DNA of 64,000 nucleotides, from contig JAHLKI010000015.1 in the NCBI GenBank assembly GCA_025602905.1, forward strand, positions 678,861 through 742,860. Direction: 5' to 3'. Of this stretch, positions 35,907 through 48,792 are shown one piece after another. The DNA is from Phlyctochytrium arcticum. Lineage: Eukaryota; Chytridiomycota; Chytridiomycetes; Chytridiales; Chytridiaceae. The first letter of the stretch is position 1, and every line of letters begins with the position of its first letter. A program made the position numbers and the translations under genes. Under the pieces are notes generated by a model that was not told the DNA's origin, made no database searches, and worked only from the letters and a program-made list of their open reading frames with translations.

Positions 35907-37989
35907 CAATCCAATACCGCAGTACGAAAGAGATATCTCTGCCAACAGATGAAATAAAATGTAGTTTGTGGGTATGAGTTAATCATTGCTGGACTATACA
36001 TCAGGATGGAAATGATATTTTGGTCGGGTTTGAGTATGCCTGGGCATGAAAACTGCGCAATCGTCAGATTGGGTCCCAATTTGATTCCGCTCCTATATCC
36101 AAATGGATGAGGAGGTGGACTGTCAGTAGTTTAGATTGGATTTTGAGTGTTGGGCCGGCCTCCACTATTTGCTGACTTGGCCCCCATAGTCACATCTCGT
36201 CATTTTGTCTCAAACTTTTGCATCAGCACTTGAATCTACTAAAACCCAGACCAAAAGAAACATGTTACGGACAGTGATGCCTAATTCCCGAGGATCTTTG
36301 AGTTTATAACCCATCTTGGTATCGGAGAGATGAGCAGAGAATATGGATTATACAAAGAATTTCACCCCGCGCACTTCATTTTGACTGAAAATCTTAATAG
36401 TCAGTACTGATCGATGTCCTTTTCTGTGTCATTCCCAATGCCTTGCTTGGTCTTGCTTATTGGTTATCCACTCAGCACTGCGAAAAAGCAGACCAACGTG
36501 AGTGCTGAACTGGAGTGCTAATTCTCTTCTGCTGAAGGTCCAACACACAACAAGGGGGTAACTGAGCATCCAATTAAAGTCTTCCAGAGCAGTTAAATTT
36601 TTAATGATTTGACTTGGGGTCATTTGATGGAGCCAAAAATACGGCCACTCGAGACATACCAAATTTTTTGACAAGTGTTCGTCAGATGATTCCTTTGTCC
36701 CAAAGCATTAATTCAGCATTAGTTACTCTCCTGAAATTTTCCCAAAGTGTGTCATGTCGACTTTTGTTAAATTCCATAAAACCAGCCCGTCCCCCCCCCT
36801 TCCATCAAACTTTTAGAGTTTGTGGTAGCTCCTACGAGTACGAAGTATTTCGTGGGGGAGGTCCTACCTGGTACTATACACAGTACTCTGAGTACAGATG
36901 AGCCGGTGATTGCCCTACATTGAGTGTTCTGAGTACTCTGGGTTGCTGGGTACTTGTTGGTACTTGAGCAACGAGAGTGTATGATACTCTCATAAGTTGT
37001 AAGTTGATACTCTCAAGCATATCGTCGACTATCGACACACCAACAAAAAGTTCAAATGTTCGATAATTGTGGGATTAGCTGGTCGCGTGAGATGGGTGGA
37101 TCCGGGAATGCCTGGTGGAAGAGCCATCAGCCCACAAAGCATCAAAATGCGAGCAGCGAGATCACGGACGTGTGATCCTTTGGCGTTTTGTCTTTACCTT
37201 TGTCCTTTGCCGTCCGGGAAGGCCAAAAGACCATTGATCACTTTGCTTTCTTTCTTTTGCTGCCTGCCTGCCTGCCTGCCCAATGCCCGATGCCTGCCTT
37301 GGCTGATTCACCACCCCAGTATCTCACGGTCAAATTGACTGTCTGCCGGGATGGAAGAACTTGACCCTTCCTGAAACACTGTCGCAGGAATGTTGGCCGC
37401 TCGGGTTCATTCATGCAGTCTCGACGCAAAGCGGCCAGTTCGACTCAGTCGACTCGGTCCGCGCAGTCCGCGAGCCGAACGACCCCGGCCCCGGCAAAAA
37501 ATGGAAGAAATGCCCAAATCCCAGCCAACCAGAGCCGTCCGCCACGCCATGCCCTGGCCCGGCTTCCGCTGTCCGAGCGTGCGGATACGCTCACACAACG
37601 CGCGGCGCTGTGCTCGCGCGGTATTTGGGCAGTTTGTGTTTACCCTAAAACAAGGCTATCAAAAGTAAACAAACGGCCGTTGTTAAATCCGTTTACACTT
37701 GTGCTTATTTTTAGCAAGCAACCAACGTTATGCCCGTCTGCCGTATCGTGGGGCAGCATCAGAGAAAGCGGTGGAGCGGTGTGTTTGCGGGTCCCTTACT
37801 CAAAAGTCCATAACGGCCATGGTGGGAAGTAAGGAATGTATGTGGAAAGCGCGCGAAAAGCGAGAAACAGGACGGTGGTACTCTGTTGATTCCGCCTGCC
37901 CACACCACAACAACAATCCTAACGCTACGCCCGTCTGTCCAGTGTCCATGCACTTACTCGTCCCAAAAAAAAAGCCCCTGTATCCGGCG
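35907..37989. other. Gene-poor region and distal promoter of the H+-ATPase gene
   Basis: No supported gene. Near 36870-37010 there are several overlapping gagtactc/gagtatc-type palindromic motifs. The right part is GC-rich and CT-rich and probably belongs to the H+-ATPase promoter. Confidence 0.35.
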
Positions 37990-37997
37990 TATATAAA
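37990..37997 (+). promoter_or_regulatory. TATA box of the H+-ATPase gene
   Basis: A tatataaa sequence followed by a strongly pyrimidine-rich leader, as in highly expressed fungal genes. It lies about 250 nt before a first ATG (38240) that opens a short upstream frame. Confidence 0.6.
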
Positions 37998-38548
37998 CCG
38001 ATTCCTTGCCGGCATTTCCCTCCCTTTCACCCATCTCTCCATCTTCTTTCACGCGCATCCCTCCCTCCAATCTCGCCGGGTCCATCCATCCTCATATCTC
38101 GCGGCTGCCATATCGCCAGTTTTCCGCAACCCAGCACCCCCCGCGCCACACCTCATCAAACCCGAAAACAGCCTGATTCCGGGTGTACAGATTGCCCTGG
38201 TGGAAGAATCCGCGGCGTTTCAAGAACACCAACTGCGCCATGGCCTCCACTGCTGACGACAAGAAAGGTAAGATTACGCCCCAAATCCGGCCTGATTGCA
38301 GCCCCCACCTCCAAGCCGCTGTTGCCCTGGCGACGGCGCGGTCCGCGACTCCCCCCTGTTTCCTCAAGAACAAAAAGGCCGCCGCTTCGCCCTTTTCCCT
38401 CCTTCCTTCCCACCCTCCCTCCCTCCTCCCTTTTCGTTGACTTGGCGACGGACTACGACGTCCATTAGGAAAACGCTTTAAACGGCTGCTTCCTGCATTC
38501 CCCCTCCCATCACATCGTCGTTTTACCCCCCCATCCAGTCGCGCAATC

Positions 38549-41517
38549 ATGTTTGGCAAGGACGCTGAGAAAGACAAGGATATTCACTCTACCCTTCACG
38601 TTACAGGCAAGGACGTTCCCGCTGAAGAGCACCATGTCGAGGTCGTTGACGAACTCGATGCTGAGCTCGAAGCTCTCCTGCAAACACCCCCCCTCGAAGG
38701 TCTGAGCGACGCAGAAGCCAAGCGCCGTCTCGAACAGTTTGGTCCCAATGGTATGTATTTTCGCGTCAATCTAGTCTTTGGAACTTGCAACTGACACAAA
38801 GACTCTTTACAGAAATCCCCGAGAAAAAGACAAATCCCATCCTCAAGTTTCTCTCCTTTTTCGGCGGTGCCATCTCTTACCTGCTCGAAATCGCCGCCAT
38901 CGTCTGTGCTATCCTCGGAAACTGGATCGATTTCGGTATTCTCGTCGTTGTCCTGCTCGCCAACGCCATCATCGGATACTACGAAGAGGCCAAGGCCGAG
39001 TCTGCTCTCGATGCCCTGAAAAACACCCTCGCCCTCCAGTGCCGTGCTTGGAGAAACTCTACTCTGGTCGAAGTCGAATCCCGCCTCTTGGTCCCTGGTG
39101 ACATTATCGCTATTCGTCTCGGTGACATTATCCCCGCCGATTGTCGTCTCCTCGGTGTCGGTGTTACTGGTGAAGAAACCGAAGGTGCCCTTCAAATCGA
39201 TCAGGCTGCCCTCACTGGTGAATCTCTCCCCGTCTCCAAGGGCAAGGGTGCCATCGCCTACTCTTCCTCCATCTGCAAACAGGGTCAAATGTTGGGTGTC
39301 GTCACCAAGACTGGAATTAACACTTATATCGGTCGTGCCGCCAACTTGATTTCCATCACTCAGGACGAAGGTCACTTCCAGAAGGTCATCAACCACATTG
39401 GAAACTTTTTGATTGTCGTCTCCCTTGTCATGGTCATCATAATTTTCACCTACAAGATGGTTGTCGATATCCCTGAGGACCAAAAGACTGAAGACGAGAA
39501 GCACGAGTCCAGATTCAAGGCTGCCCTCAAGCAAGTTTTGATTCTCACCATTGCCGCTATTCCCGTCGGTCTCCCCACTGTCATGTCTGTCACTATGGCT
39601 GTCGGTGCCGGTCAACTCGCCAAGAAGCAAGTCATTGTCAAGCGTCTTACTGCCATTGAGGAACTCGCTTCCGTCTCCTGCCTCTGCTCTGACAAGACTG
39701 GAACTCTTACGCTCAACGAACTCACCTTTGACAAGCCCTACTTGTCCAACCACGGCAACCACTCCAAGGACTTTCACGGAACCGGCGTCCCCTACACTGA
39801 CCAGGACCTTCTCACCTATGCTTACATGGCGTCCGAGCCCGGTGCGCAGGATGCTATCGAGATGGCTGTTCGTTTTGCCGCCGAGGACCGTGTCGAGATT
39901 CTCAAGCAGCGTGTCGGCCAGCACGACATTCCCGGCTACAAGGTCAACGGTTTCATTCCCTTCAACCCCACTTCCAAGTACACTGAGGCTACCGTCACCA
40001 ACACTGCTACTGGCGAGCGTTTCCGTACCATCAAGGGTGCTCCCCCCGTCATTGTTAGCATGGTCGGAGGACATCAAGAGGCTACCGACGCTGTCAACGA
40101 TTTCGCCCGCCGTGGTCTCCGTGCTCTCGGTGTTGCCCGTACCTTTGACCCTGAGATGACCAAGTTTGAGATGGTTGGCATGATTTCTCTTCTCGACCCT
40201 CCCCGTCCCGACTCTGCTCACACCATTGCCGAATGTGAAAAGCTCGGCATCACCGTCAAGATGATTACTGGAGACCAATTGATTATCGCCAAGGAAGTTG
40301 CTCAACGTCTCGGCATGCAACGTGCTATTCTCGACGCCCACGCTCTCACTGACGAGTCTCTGAACGAGGAGGAACTCACTGACCGTGTCATCAAGGCCGA
40401 TGGTTTCGCCCACGTTATTCCCGAACACAAGTACCGCGTCGTCGAACTCATGCAGAAGCGTGGTATCTTGGTCGGCATGACTGGTGACGGTGTCAACGAT
40501 GCTCCCGCTCTCAAGAAGGCCAACGTTGGTATCGCCGTCGAAGGATGTACCGATGCCGCCCGATCCGCTTCCGATATCGTCTTGCTCGCTTCCGGTCTCT
40601 CTACCATTGTCGACGGTGTCAAGACTTCTCGTGCCATTTTCCAGCGCATGCGATCGTACGCCCTTTACCGTATCGCCTCGACTATTCACTTTTTGCTCTT
40701 CTTCTTCATCTCCATCTTGGCTTACAACTTTGCTCTCCCCGATCGTCTCATTCTGTTGATTTGTGTCTTGAACGATGCCGCCACTCTGGTTATTTCCGTC
40801 GACAATGCCCGCATCTCCAAGCGCCCCGACAAGTGGCGTCTCGGCCAGCTCCTCTCGCTCTCCTTTGTTCTCGGTTTCTTGCTCATGATCATTTCTTTCG
40901 TTCACTTCTGGATCGCCAAGTACCACTTCAAGGTTGACCCCCACGTCCTCCAGACCATCATGTACCTCCAGATCTCATCGTGTCCCCACTTTGTCATCTT
41001 CTCCACCCGTCTCGAGACTTACTTCTGGAAGTCGGTTCCCTCTTTCGTCTTCTTGTTTGCCATTCTCGGAACTCAAGTCATTGCCATGATCATGTCCGTC
41101 TACGGTGTCGAATTCTTTGAAGCTACCGCCATGTAAGTATTTGGCTCTTCTTTTGTGAGTTGTTTGGACCGGATTTCTCATACCCTTTTCTTTTTCAGTG
41201 GCTGGCCTTGGGCTTGTTCCGTCATGGCCGTCTCTCTGGTCATGTTCATGTTCCTCGATCTCGTCAAGGTCTTTGTCATCAAGAAGTGGTCGTTTGAGCT
41301 CACTGCCCGTCTCTGGCCATCACCCAAGCGCAAGGCTGAACTTCGCAAGCGTCTGGCCCGCAAGAACGTTCACGCCCGTGTCATGATCAACTGGGCCAAG
41401 GCTCGCAAGGTTTTGTACATGTCTCACGCCATTGTCGCCTTCAAGTCAAGTGTACAAAAGACTGGACGTCCCATCACCAACGGCGACTCGTCAACAACCA
41501 TCAACGTTCAGGCATAG
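38549..41517 (+). CDS. Plasma-membrane H+-ATPase (P3A-type)
   Basis: Proton pump that energises the plasma membrane. Three exons (38549-38750, 38813-41132, 41199-41517) give 946 aa. P-type motifs are in place: TGES near residue 202, the phosphorylation site in CSDKTGTLT near Asp361, and GDGVNDAPALKKANVG. Multiple membrane spans flank the cytoplasmic domains. The N-terminus is acidic, as in P3A pumps. A spliceable leader with ATG 38240 (MASTADDKK, donor GTAAGA) joins out of frame with the main ORF at the only good acceptor (about 38539). It is therefore best read as a 5'-UTR intron with an upstream ORF, and ATG 38549 is taken as the start. A 782-codon open frame on the other strand is a codon-bias mirror. 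Confidence 0.95.
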
Positions 41518-43294
41518 ACTCTCTACACATCCCTCTCATACATACACCATCCCACCACCCTCAACCCCCCTACAAAGACTCGGAACACAAATTCTTCCAT
41601 CTCTACATAACACCACCACTACCCACAAACACAAAACATCTCTGATCCCAAGCGGACAAAACCACACCCTTTGACGCTTTCATCACAAACCACATACTTT
41701 CCTTTTCTTAATCCACCCTCCCCAACTTGTACTTTTTTCTCTTACTTTTTCTTTATGTTTGCTTTACTTATTTTATTTTTTTTCTCTTGACTCTGGATCT
41801 TCTTTATTGGGGTGATATTGGGAGTTTTTTTGTTGTTCTGGTGTGCGGGACACATTTAACTTTTTTGTTTGGGGGGACCTGAGCGAGACCATGGGTTGGA
41901 GGACCAAAAAGCAGTTGTATACACGAACAAATGTCTCATAGCTATTTTCGCATCGATTCACTTGTTTTGCCTTGGAAAGTTGGACTCGAGGGTTTTATAA
42001 GTTTTCCCGGGTTATCGATTTGATTTTGTGTCGGATCGACTCGAAATTGTGTACACACACCCACAAAACCGTGCGTGTGTTCATCTATGTACGCCAAAAT
42101 ATGCTTGATCATGGATTTTTCCAAGTGGATACGTTTGTGTAAATCAATAAACAACACCAACAACAACAACAAAAGGATGGTGCTTGGAATTACCCGATGT
42201 GGTTTCCCGGGATTGAGAGCAGAGGCATCTGAATGATCTGATGGAAAGAGGCATTGAGGTGAGGTGAACGAGGGAGAAAGGAAAGGGAAGGGGTTGTATA
42301 TATGACCCTTCACCCCTCCCCTTTCTTTCTCTTCCTGGTGTCTCCCGTCCTGTCCTGTTCTTTTCGATTAATTGTCGAGGATGATCTTTCCTTTCCTGCC
42401 TGTTCTATGCCCTAACATGGTATTTCCTCGGATTGTCATTCTTTCGGCCTTTTCTTTGCTTTTTAAGATGACCTACACTTCCTGATATCCTGTCATGACT
42501 GTTTCTTTACTTTCAGCAGTCCGTTGATGTACCTTTTTCCCCTACTTCGCTTTGATTATTTCCTGTCTACGCCCGCTTTGGTTATAATCCCTTTCGCTAA
42601 TGTGCCAAGACCTCCAACCTCTTTCTGTTCTGGGCTCTCCTAGCTACAGTTTCTTTTTGTTACTTTTTGTCTGGAGATTTAACTTTCTGCAGCCAACCTT
42701 TCTTTATCATATTTGCAGTTCCATTCATCTGCTCGATCTGTCTGGCAGATTAAACAACTTCCGGACTTCTCCTTTCTAGATCTGTTGCTTATTCTTTTCG
42801 TCCCACTCTTTCCGTCCTGACCTTGTCACTTATCCGTACTTGGGATGAGTAGTTCGTTTCGTATGTATCTCTATTGTCTTTCTTCCCTCTGCTCCTTTCT
42901 TTCCTTTTTGGACTGTCCTGAAAACGGTGTTCGGGTCCGAAACGCGTCAAATTTGGGACATGAGCTCAATTAGAACGAGGTGAAAAGCTCGCTTGTAAAT
43001 CAGGTCCGGACCTGACTTGACAGGCTGTGTTTCAGGTGTAGGACATGATTTGGGTCATGTTTTCAGGTCATTTTGAATGACTTTGCCTCAGTGCTTTAGC
43101 CGCTTTCGCATAAATTACAAGCGCTGTTTGAAATTTTGACCGCATGAATAATGAGACTTTGGCTTTTACCTTTGACATACAAACTGACTGAAAATCGCTT
43201 TACCATCCATATTTCTCATTACCATCGTCCCCCCACTTGATTGCATACACCGAATTGTTGAGCGGGTTTAGCCCCCTACACCTTCCACTCGAAA
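41518..43294. other. Intergenic, pyrimidine-rich
   Basis: 3' flank of the H+-ATPase and about 1.8 kb without a supported gene. The plus strand is conspicuously T/C-rich at 42300-42900. A minus frame at 41942-42313 has one hydrophobic stretch but no recognisable domain. The sequence caggtccggacctg at about 43003 is palindromic. Confidence 0.4.
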
Positions 43295-44663
43295 ATGCCC
43301 ACAGCAGATGATATCGAGCATGATATCCGCAACAATATGGCACTGGCTAGCGCCGTCCAAATGACTATCGCTGATGCCGCCAGAGCTCGGCCTAAAAGTA
43401 CTGCGGCCGCCTACGATCCTGTCGCTGCAGAATGGACTGTAAGTGATAAATAATTGAGATTGAACTGTATCATGATCCGAATGTTAATTATATATTTGGA
43501 CTGATCAGGATTGGTGTACCAACACGATGCGATTCCAAGCCGGCTGCACGGTCAAAGAGGATAAGCTAGTCTTATTTTTGAGAAGTGTAGTGATTCCCAG
43601 AGGAAACAAAAACTTGAGAAAAGTTCTACCTGATGGGACGGTCCAAACAGTTCCGCTTGCGGTTGGGGGAGTTCAAACTTACGCGAAGGCTGTTGTCGAT
43701 GTCTTTAAGACTCAAACGGCATTGGGACAGAATTCACACCCACATCCCCGCGGGAAGGCTTTGAACAGCCTGCTAGATTCTATCTCCCGTTCCCAGCATG
43801 TTACCGATCGGGTAAACTACAAAGAACGCGGACAGGGAACAATGTTGGACGGGTACTCCGAGGAGGAATTAGTCGATATCGTAGACCATAATTGGTCGTT
43901 GCCCAAGGCCCGGGGACTCAGGCACAACACCGATATTCTTCTTGGCCATCATACCCTCACTCGGGGTGAATCGCGTCGTGAGCATCAACTTGCTGATTTG
44001 TTTACGCTTGAGTTGAAGGACGAAGGGCCTTCCGAGTGCTTTGCCTTGATTGTCGTCATGAATAGAGGAAAAATGAACCAGCACAACAGAATTGAGTACG
44101 GGGGAGCTATGCGATCCAAGGACGTTCGCACCTGCGCCGTGGGCATCCTTTTTCTCTACTTATTCTACCGCCTTCATATGACCGATGAGCCATTCCCGGA
44201 CACCAGCGAGCGGAGGACTTGGTATGACATACATCTGCTGAAGGGCAAGGATCGGATGAAGCCCATTTGCTACGATACCCAAGCGAATCCTGTCAGGCAA
44301 ACGTTTGCAGCGTGTGGCATTGCGGCCACCAAAGTAACGCACGCCATGAGAGGATCAGGGGCTCGTTTGGCGGAGGCCAACCATGCTGGCGAAGCAGCGA
44401 CTAGGCAGGCCGGCCATTGGAACAATTCCAAGATGGAAGGATGCTATCTGACCGCACTTCCGCGCCCAGTTATGCGGGCCCTGTCCGGATTTGATGCCAA
44501 AGGTGGCTCCTTTTACATTCCAAGAGCCGGACTTGAACCCCCCCAATCTCTGCAAGACTTGATATTCCCTGTCACAGTGCGCAGCATTCTTGACAAGAAT
44601 GCTGCGCACTGTGACATTGCAAACTGCAGAATGCTCTTTTCAAAAAGGCCGGCAGCAAAGTGA
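43295..44663 (+). CDS. Crypton-type tyrosine recombinase (Ndc10-like domain)
   Basis: Transposase of a fungal Crypton. Two exons (43295-43438, 43509-44663), phase 0, give 432 aa. After an N-terminal arm-binding region (AEWTDWC...VKEDKLVLFL) comes the recombinase fold with catalytic residues in the Ndc10/Crypton arrangement: Arg in LTRGESRR (about 200), HAMR (His326, Arg329), GHW (about 351) and nucleophile Tyr in GCYL (about 361). Cryptons cut and join DNA at short identical sites and leave no terminal inverted repeats. The C-terminus is abnormal. The coding sequence runs into a perfect palindrome after SLQDLIFP, and the last ~30 residues do not look like the family, so the ORF is probably truncated although its catalytic set is complete. 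Confidence 0.85.
44571..44615. repeat. Perfect 45-nt palindrome (22-bp arms, 1-nt spacer) inside the Crypton ORF
   Basis: Arms start gtcacagtgcgcagc and mirror exactly around one a at 44593. It sits at the 3' end of the recombinase frame, where homology to the family stops. Confidence 0.96.
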
Positions 44664-44861
44664 GGAAAGAGGACCGTGAGATAAAGACAGAAAGATGAGA
44701 TTTGAACACGGCAACACGCTGCCGGACGTAAAAGGCATATTTAGAAATACCAGGAAGATTAAAGAGTTCCTTGGAGAGTATATCGACAAAGAGTTAGGGG
44801 ACTACAGGCATCGGCAATCATTCGAAGCTTTTACTAACCATGGAAGTTCTAGCCATGTTTG

Positions 44862-46987
44862 TTATTTGTCACGACGGTGTTTCCTAGCTCTGGCTGGTGT
44901 GATAGGCGCCCGCGATGTGCGGGACTTCAACTGGTCCTTGCTGACGTCCGGTAGTTGTGCCAGCAACGCAGTTAAACTGGGCCCTTGAGTTCGTGCGAGA
45001 ACGGACTGAATCTTTTCGCATGCCGGAAGGATTTTTTGTCTCAAATATTCTCCATATTCGAGCATCCCTTTGACTCCTTTCGCATTTGGGCCAATGGAGA
45101 ATTTCTGATCGGTGTACTTTACATACCAGAGGCGGCTCCCGATGGCTACGACTTTGATTGCATGGAATTGGATAGTCCATCTGGAAACGAGACCAGAAAA
45201 AACCTCAATTTCGGCTAGTTCTTCGGTGGACAACGTGCACGCCGCTATCAAGCTTTTGAGTTGTTGGACAATCTCTCCGGCTACCTTGACACGATCCTTG
45301 TGGACCCTGCCTTTTTGCCCCGACTCAACCTTGTCCACTTCTATAACACAGGCCCCGATGTCGTTAATATCATTGGCAATGAAGACGGTGATATCAGACT
45401 TCGTCACGTTGTTGGTGTCCCCGTCCGATTGAGCAGTATGTGCGAACTCTAGGGAGACGCCGATTCCAGTTTGTCCTACTGCAGGCAACGCAGCCCTGGT
45501 GGCGGCGGCCCACACCGACCGGATGTCCTCCTCGTCGAGCTCGGTTGCCCCCATCGGTATTTTCAAAGCCGTTTCAATCAGCGTAATGATAGACGCATTC
45601 GTCATCAAACTTTTGGGCGGAAGAGTTCGCAGCCCAAGTCTGTAATAGAATGCGGCGAAATTAACTAGCATCCCATCCGACGTGAGCGAACGCAGAACCG
45701 ACAATGCCTCTGGATTGTCCTGAAAGACAGGGTAGAGCATGGAAGCATCATACCGGGTCATGATTTTTTTGGATAGATACTGGGGAATATCCATCATTTG
45801 GGCGAGAACGGTACTCTCAATAACGCCGCAAGCACGGATGAGTCGTAGCATGTGCCTGCCGAACTGTTGTAACCGTAAGTCGGGTTGCTTGGTATAATCA
45901 ATTGCGGTGAGAATGTAACTTCTCATTTGTTCAGTACCACGCGCCCATTTCAGCGCGTCGTCAACCGTATACACTTTGTTCTCTCTGAGGTCAACTTCCT
46001 CAGAGTCGATACTATCTCCGAGAGCAACGGGTTCCAACCGTTGCCGCTTCTCCTGAGTGGCCACTGGTAATATACTCTCAGCATCTTCGGTACGGCGCTT
46101 TCTGGGCAAGAGGTGGGTGTCGTCCAAATGCAGTTCCACCTGCTCTAGGGCCCTACCCTTCCCTTTTGCTTCAATTATGTTCTGGCAAGTAATCGACTAA
46201 TGAATACCAAATAGTGCATTATAAATAAAATGACTTTACCGCTGCGAAATGGTTTTGGAGCGCCGGATACCCGCGATTGTCTTGTAGAGCGGCGAGAGCT
46301 TGACTGGGTGCTCCTCGACCAATGGTGTCTGCAACTACATTGTTTGCTTCTACTTCCGCATTTTCTCCGAGTTGTTCAAGAGAGACCAGCTGTGCGATCA
46401 TGACAGTGAGTTCTGGACGTATTTACGCAGGACCACATTCGCTCACCTTTTGCCAAAATCTAGACAGGGCCTGATCCTCACGCAGCAACTAGAGTGAGAG
46501 TAAGCCAATGATCGATATATACCTATGGGAGTACAGCAACAGCAACGACCAAAGGGCAATTCATGACAGAGCGATAGGTAAAGGTACGCGACCCGTGGCA
46601 TGGATTGCACATGAATGACTGGCCGCGGCTCACTAATGCGCTGATCGCAACATTATAGATATTGCGGTTCGCGCCCTCTCGACGTTGCTGCCTTTTAATA
46701 AGGCGCACTTACCAACTCCTTTGCGTCTTCGCGGTAGTCTTGCAACTTCTTCAAGAACCGGGAGCGCCATTTCAAATGAAGCCGAGTTGGATCAGTGTCG
46801 AGCGCCTCCCATCGAGAATGGACGCCTGATTGTTCTTGCACCACTGCAGAATGGACCAACCCTCTTTACCGTGGTTTTGGACGTGAGTTTCCAGGCCTAG
46901 AAGTCACTAGAGTTACGTGGCGAAGCAGAATAGCAAAGAAGATAATATACCAGCGACCCACGGCGGCGGAGGTCTTTTGGGGGGCAT
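44862..46987 (-). CDS. Unrecognised five-exon gene convergent to the Crypton, one frameshift
   Basis: Not recognised. A consistent model is exons 46987-46951 (MPPKRPPPPWVAG), 46896-46713, 46488-46447, 46389-46240 and 46181-44862, about 577 aa. All junctions are GT..AG and in phase except that exon 2 is one base short. Its frame changes near 46780, after a segment containing GWSILQWCKNNQ, so a 1-nt deletion or sequencing error is likely. The middle is Glu/Ala-rich and helical, and the C-terminal third contains a beta-rich block ending WYVKYTDQKFSIGP. It may be cargo of, or a target invaded by, the Crypton. The GTG at 46139 is not a start, because the frame continues through the intron. Confidence 0.6.
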
Positions 46988-48792
46988 TGTGGTTGTGAGG
47001 AATTGAGATTCAATACTTTTGCTGGCAAGTAATCAGGAAGATCTTGAGAATCTTGGTGTTGAGGTTGGACGCGTTCCGAATGTGAACGCGGAGGTGTCCG
47101 ATCCGGTGTCCGATCTTGTTTGGTCATGTGATACTTGTATCAATTGGAAATCGCGTCCGGTCTTCTTGGTCTTCTTGCGTACTGGCGAATCGACCTACCG
47201 AGCCTCTAACATCCTGGAATTATCAGCACTCACGAACAATACTCCCAACTCTGCGTTGCTCGTGGCAATTTGCGTAGCATGCACTCGCACTCGGAGCTTG
47301 GCATTTGCGGTGCGACCTACTTCCCTTAAAATGGGCCTGTCGTTACTTCTTACCGGGCCTACAAGGCAGGTATGACCCCGCGCTGCACTATATGCATCTC
47401 ATTCCCCAAATGACTGTCATCCCTTAGCGCAAAACTTCGACGGAGTTCTGAGCCACAGAACCGCTTCCTACCTATTGGAATGAACCGCTTTCATCATTAA
47501 ACTGCGAGACCATAGTGAAGAAACATCATCGTTGGTAAGTAGGAATTCATTTTGAAAAATTGCGACCTCGATCGGGCGCAATACCATCGTCGCGTCCCTG
47601 GTATTGCGATTAGCGTCTCGCGTGGCGCCCCGAGTCATAATGGGCACCCCCAGCAAGGCGCGTCCTGTTGGGGATATGAGCTCGCGTGCTGGCTCCATTA
47701 ACATGGCGTATCGAACGTTGCTCCATCATAGCAAACCATACTTGATTTGCATGCATCTATGAATTCATCGTCACTGGCTTACATTCTCACTCCTAGCTAT
47801 ATAGTACAAAGAGAAGATCCCGACTATACTCTAACGGAAGGTGAGCAAACGTAACCGAGCGTAGTTCATGCGTCAGAACTCATTGCTGATACCGCAATAA
47901 CTAGGAGCGAACCTAGAAAGATGCAGCCGATCCTGATAGCAACGTTTGCGCGGTTTCAAGAAAACCTAAAAAACCGAAGTTGTAGCTGATGATCGGTCTC
48001 CTCCCCGTCGATGGTGGACAGGTTATTTTGTCAAGCTGTTAGATCATGAACAAGAACCATCATAGTTGGTAAGTAGGAGTTCCATTCGCAAAACAGCAAC
48101 GTTGGTAGATGCAAACCGTCGTATGACGCGTATCGTCTATGATTTGCGTGCGTTAAGTCGTGCCGCCGTGCTGCGTCGAGTTGTTTATGGGCATTACCGA
48201 CACGTATCGTCCCGCTAATTGACGTGGCTTTTCGTGTTCGCTCGTATGTAGTGCCTTAAACGTTGCTGTGCAATCTCCACATGTATGAAGGAGAGGTCGG
48301 GGGAAGTGGTGCATTGTTTGCACTTGTCTGTCTTCGAATTGAGATGAAGAAGTGGTGTCAATACCATCCGTCAGTCCTCAAGAAGTATTTGGAGGGTTGT
48401 TTGTCCGCTTTCCACAAGAAGTTTCCATCACTTTGTTCATATATCTTCGGCTTGGACAACATCCTTTCTGCTTGTGGTTTTTGTCGGCGTCGCCTCGATT
48501 GGAGTACCCGGTTCGTGTCAGAACTGTCCATCTTCTCCTCCCCCTATTCGCTTGCGTGTCTGGGAGATGAAGGGGCTGCTGGAGGAGTCTTCTACCCCTC
48601 ATATCCAGGCCTGGTCCCGGCCTTGTTAACGTAGAGGGGAAAGAGGCATAATGCGGGCCGGATAGGTGCCCGCCGCAGCCGAGAATACATCGGCACCCGT
48701 GCTTTCTGTGCAGCAGAATGACTCTAACCGCACTATCACATGCATAATTGCCGTAGTCTAGGTCGATAGGAAGCAGTCAGATCTGGCGCCGG
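46988..48792. other. Mobile-element debris; direct repeat pair
   Basis: No supported gene. A ~55-bp sequence (core catcatngttggtaagtagga) occurs at about 47511-47566 and again at about 48045-48100, each followed by similar but diverged DNA, as expected of a small non-autonomous element or an old duplication. The frame at 48263-48634 has no recognisable domain. Confidence 0.4.

Noticed and set aside
38596..40944. 782-codon open frame on the strand opposite the H+-ATPase
   Set aside because: It mirrors the strongly codon-biased pump exon, has a low-complexity Gly/Ser/Asp/Val composition and no domain, and is a classic antisense shadow.
41942..42313. Small membrane protein on the minus strand
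   Set aside because: Only one Leu-run, no homology recognised, and it lies in pyrimidine-rich intergenic DNA after the H+-ATPase.
43295..44663. The Crypton recombinase as integrase of the adjacent PLV
   Set aside because: It has an intron, host-like composition, Ndc10/Crypton features, and is separated from the viral block by an unrelated gene and a Harbinger fragment.
46139..46141. GTG start for the unknown gene at 44862-46139
   Set aside because: The frame continues upstream through an in-phase intron into further exons, so this is an internal codon.
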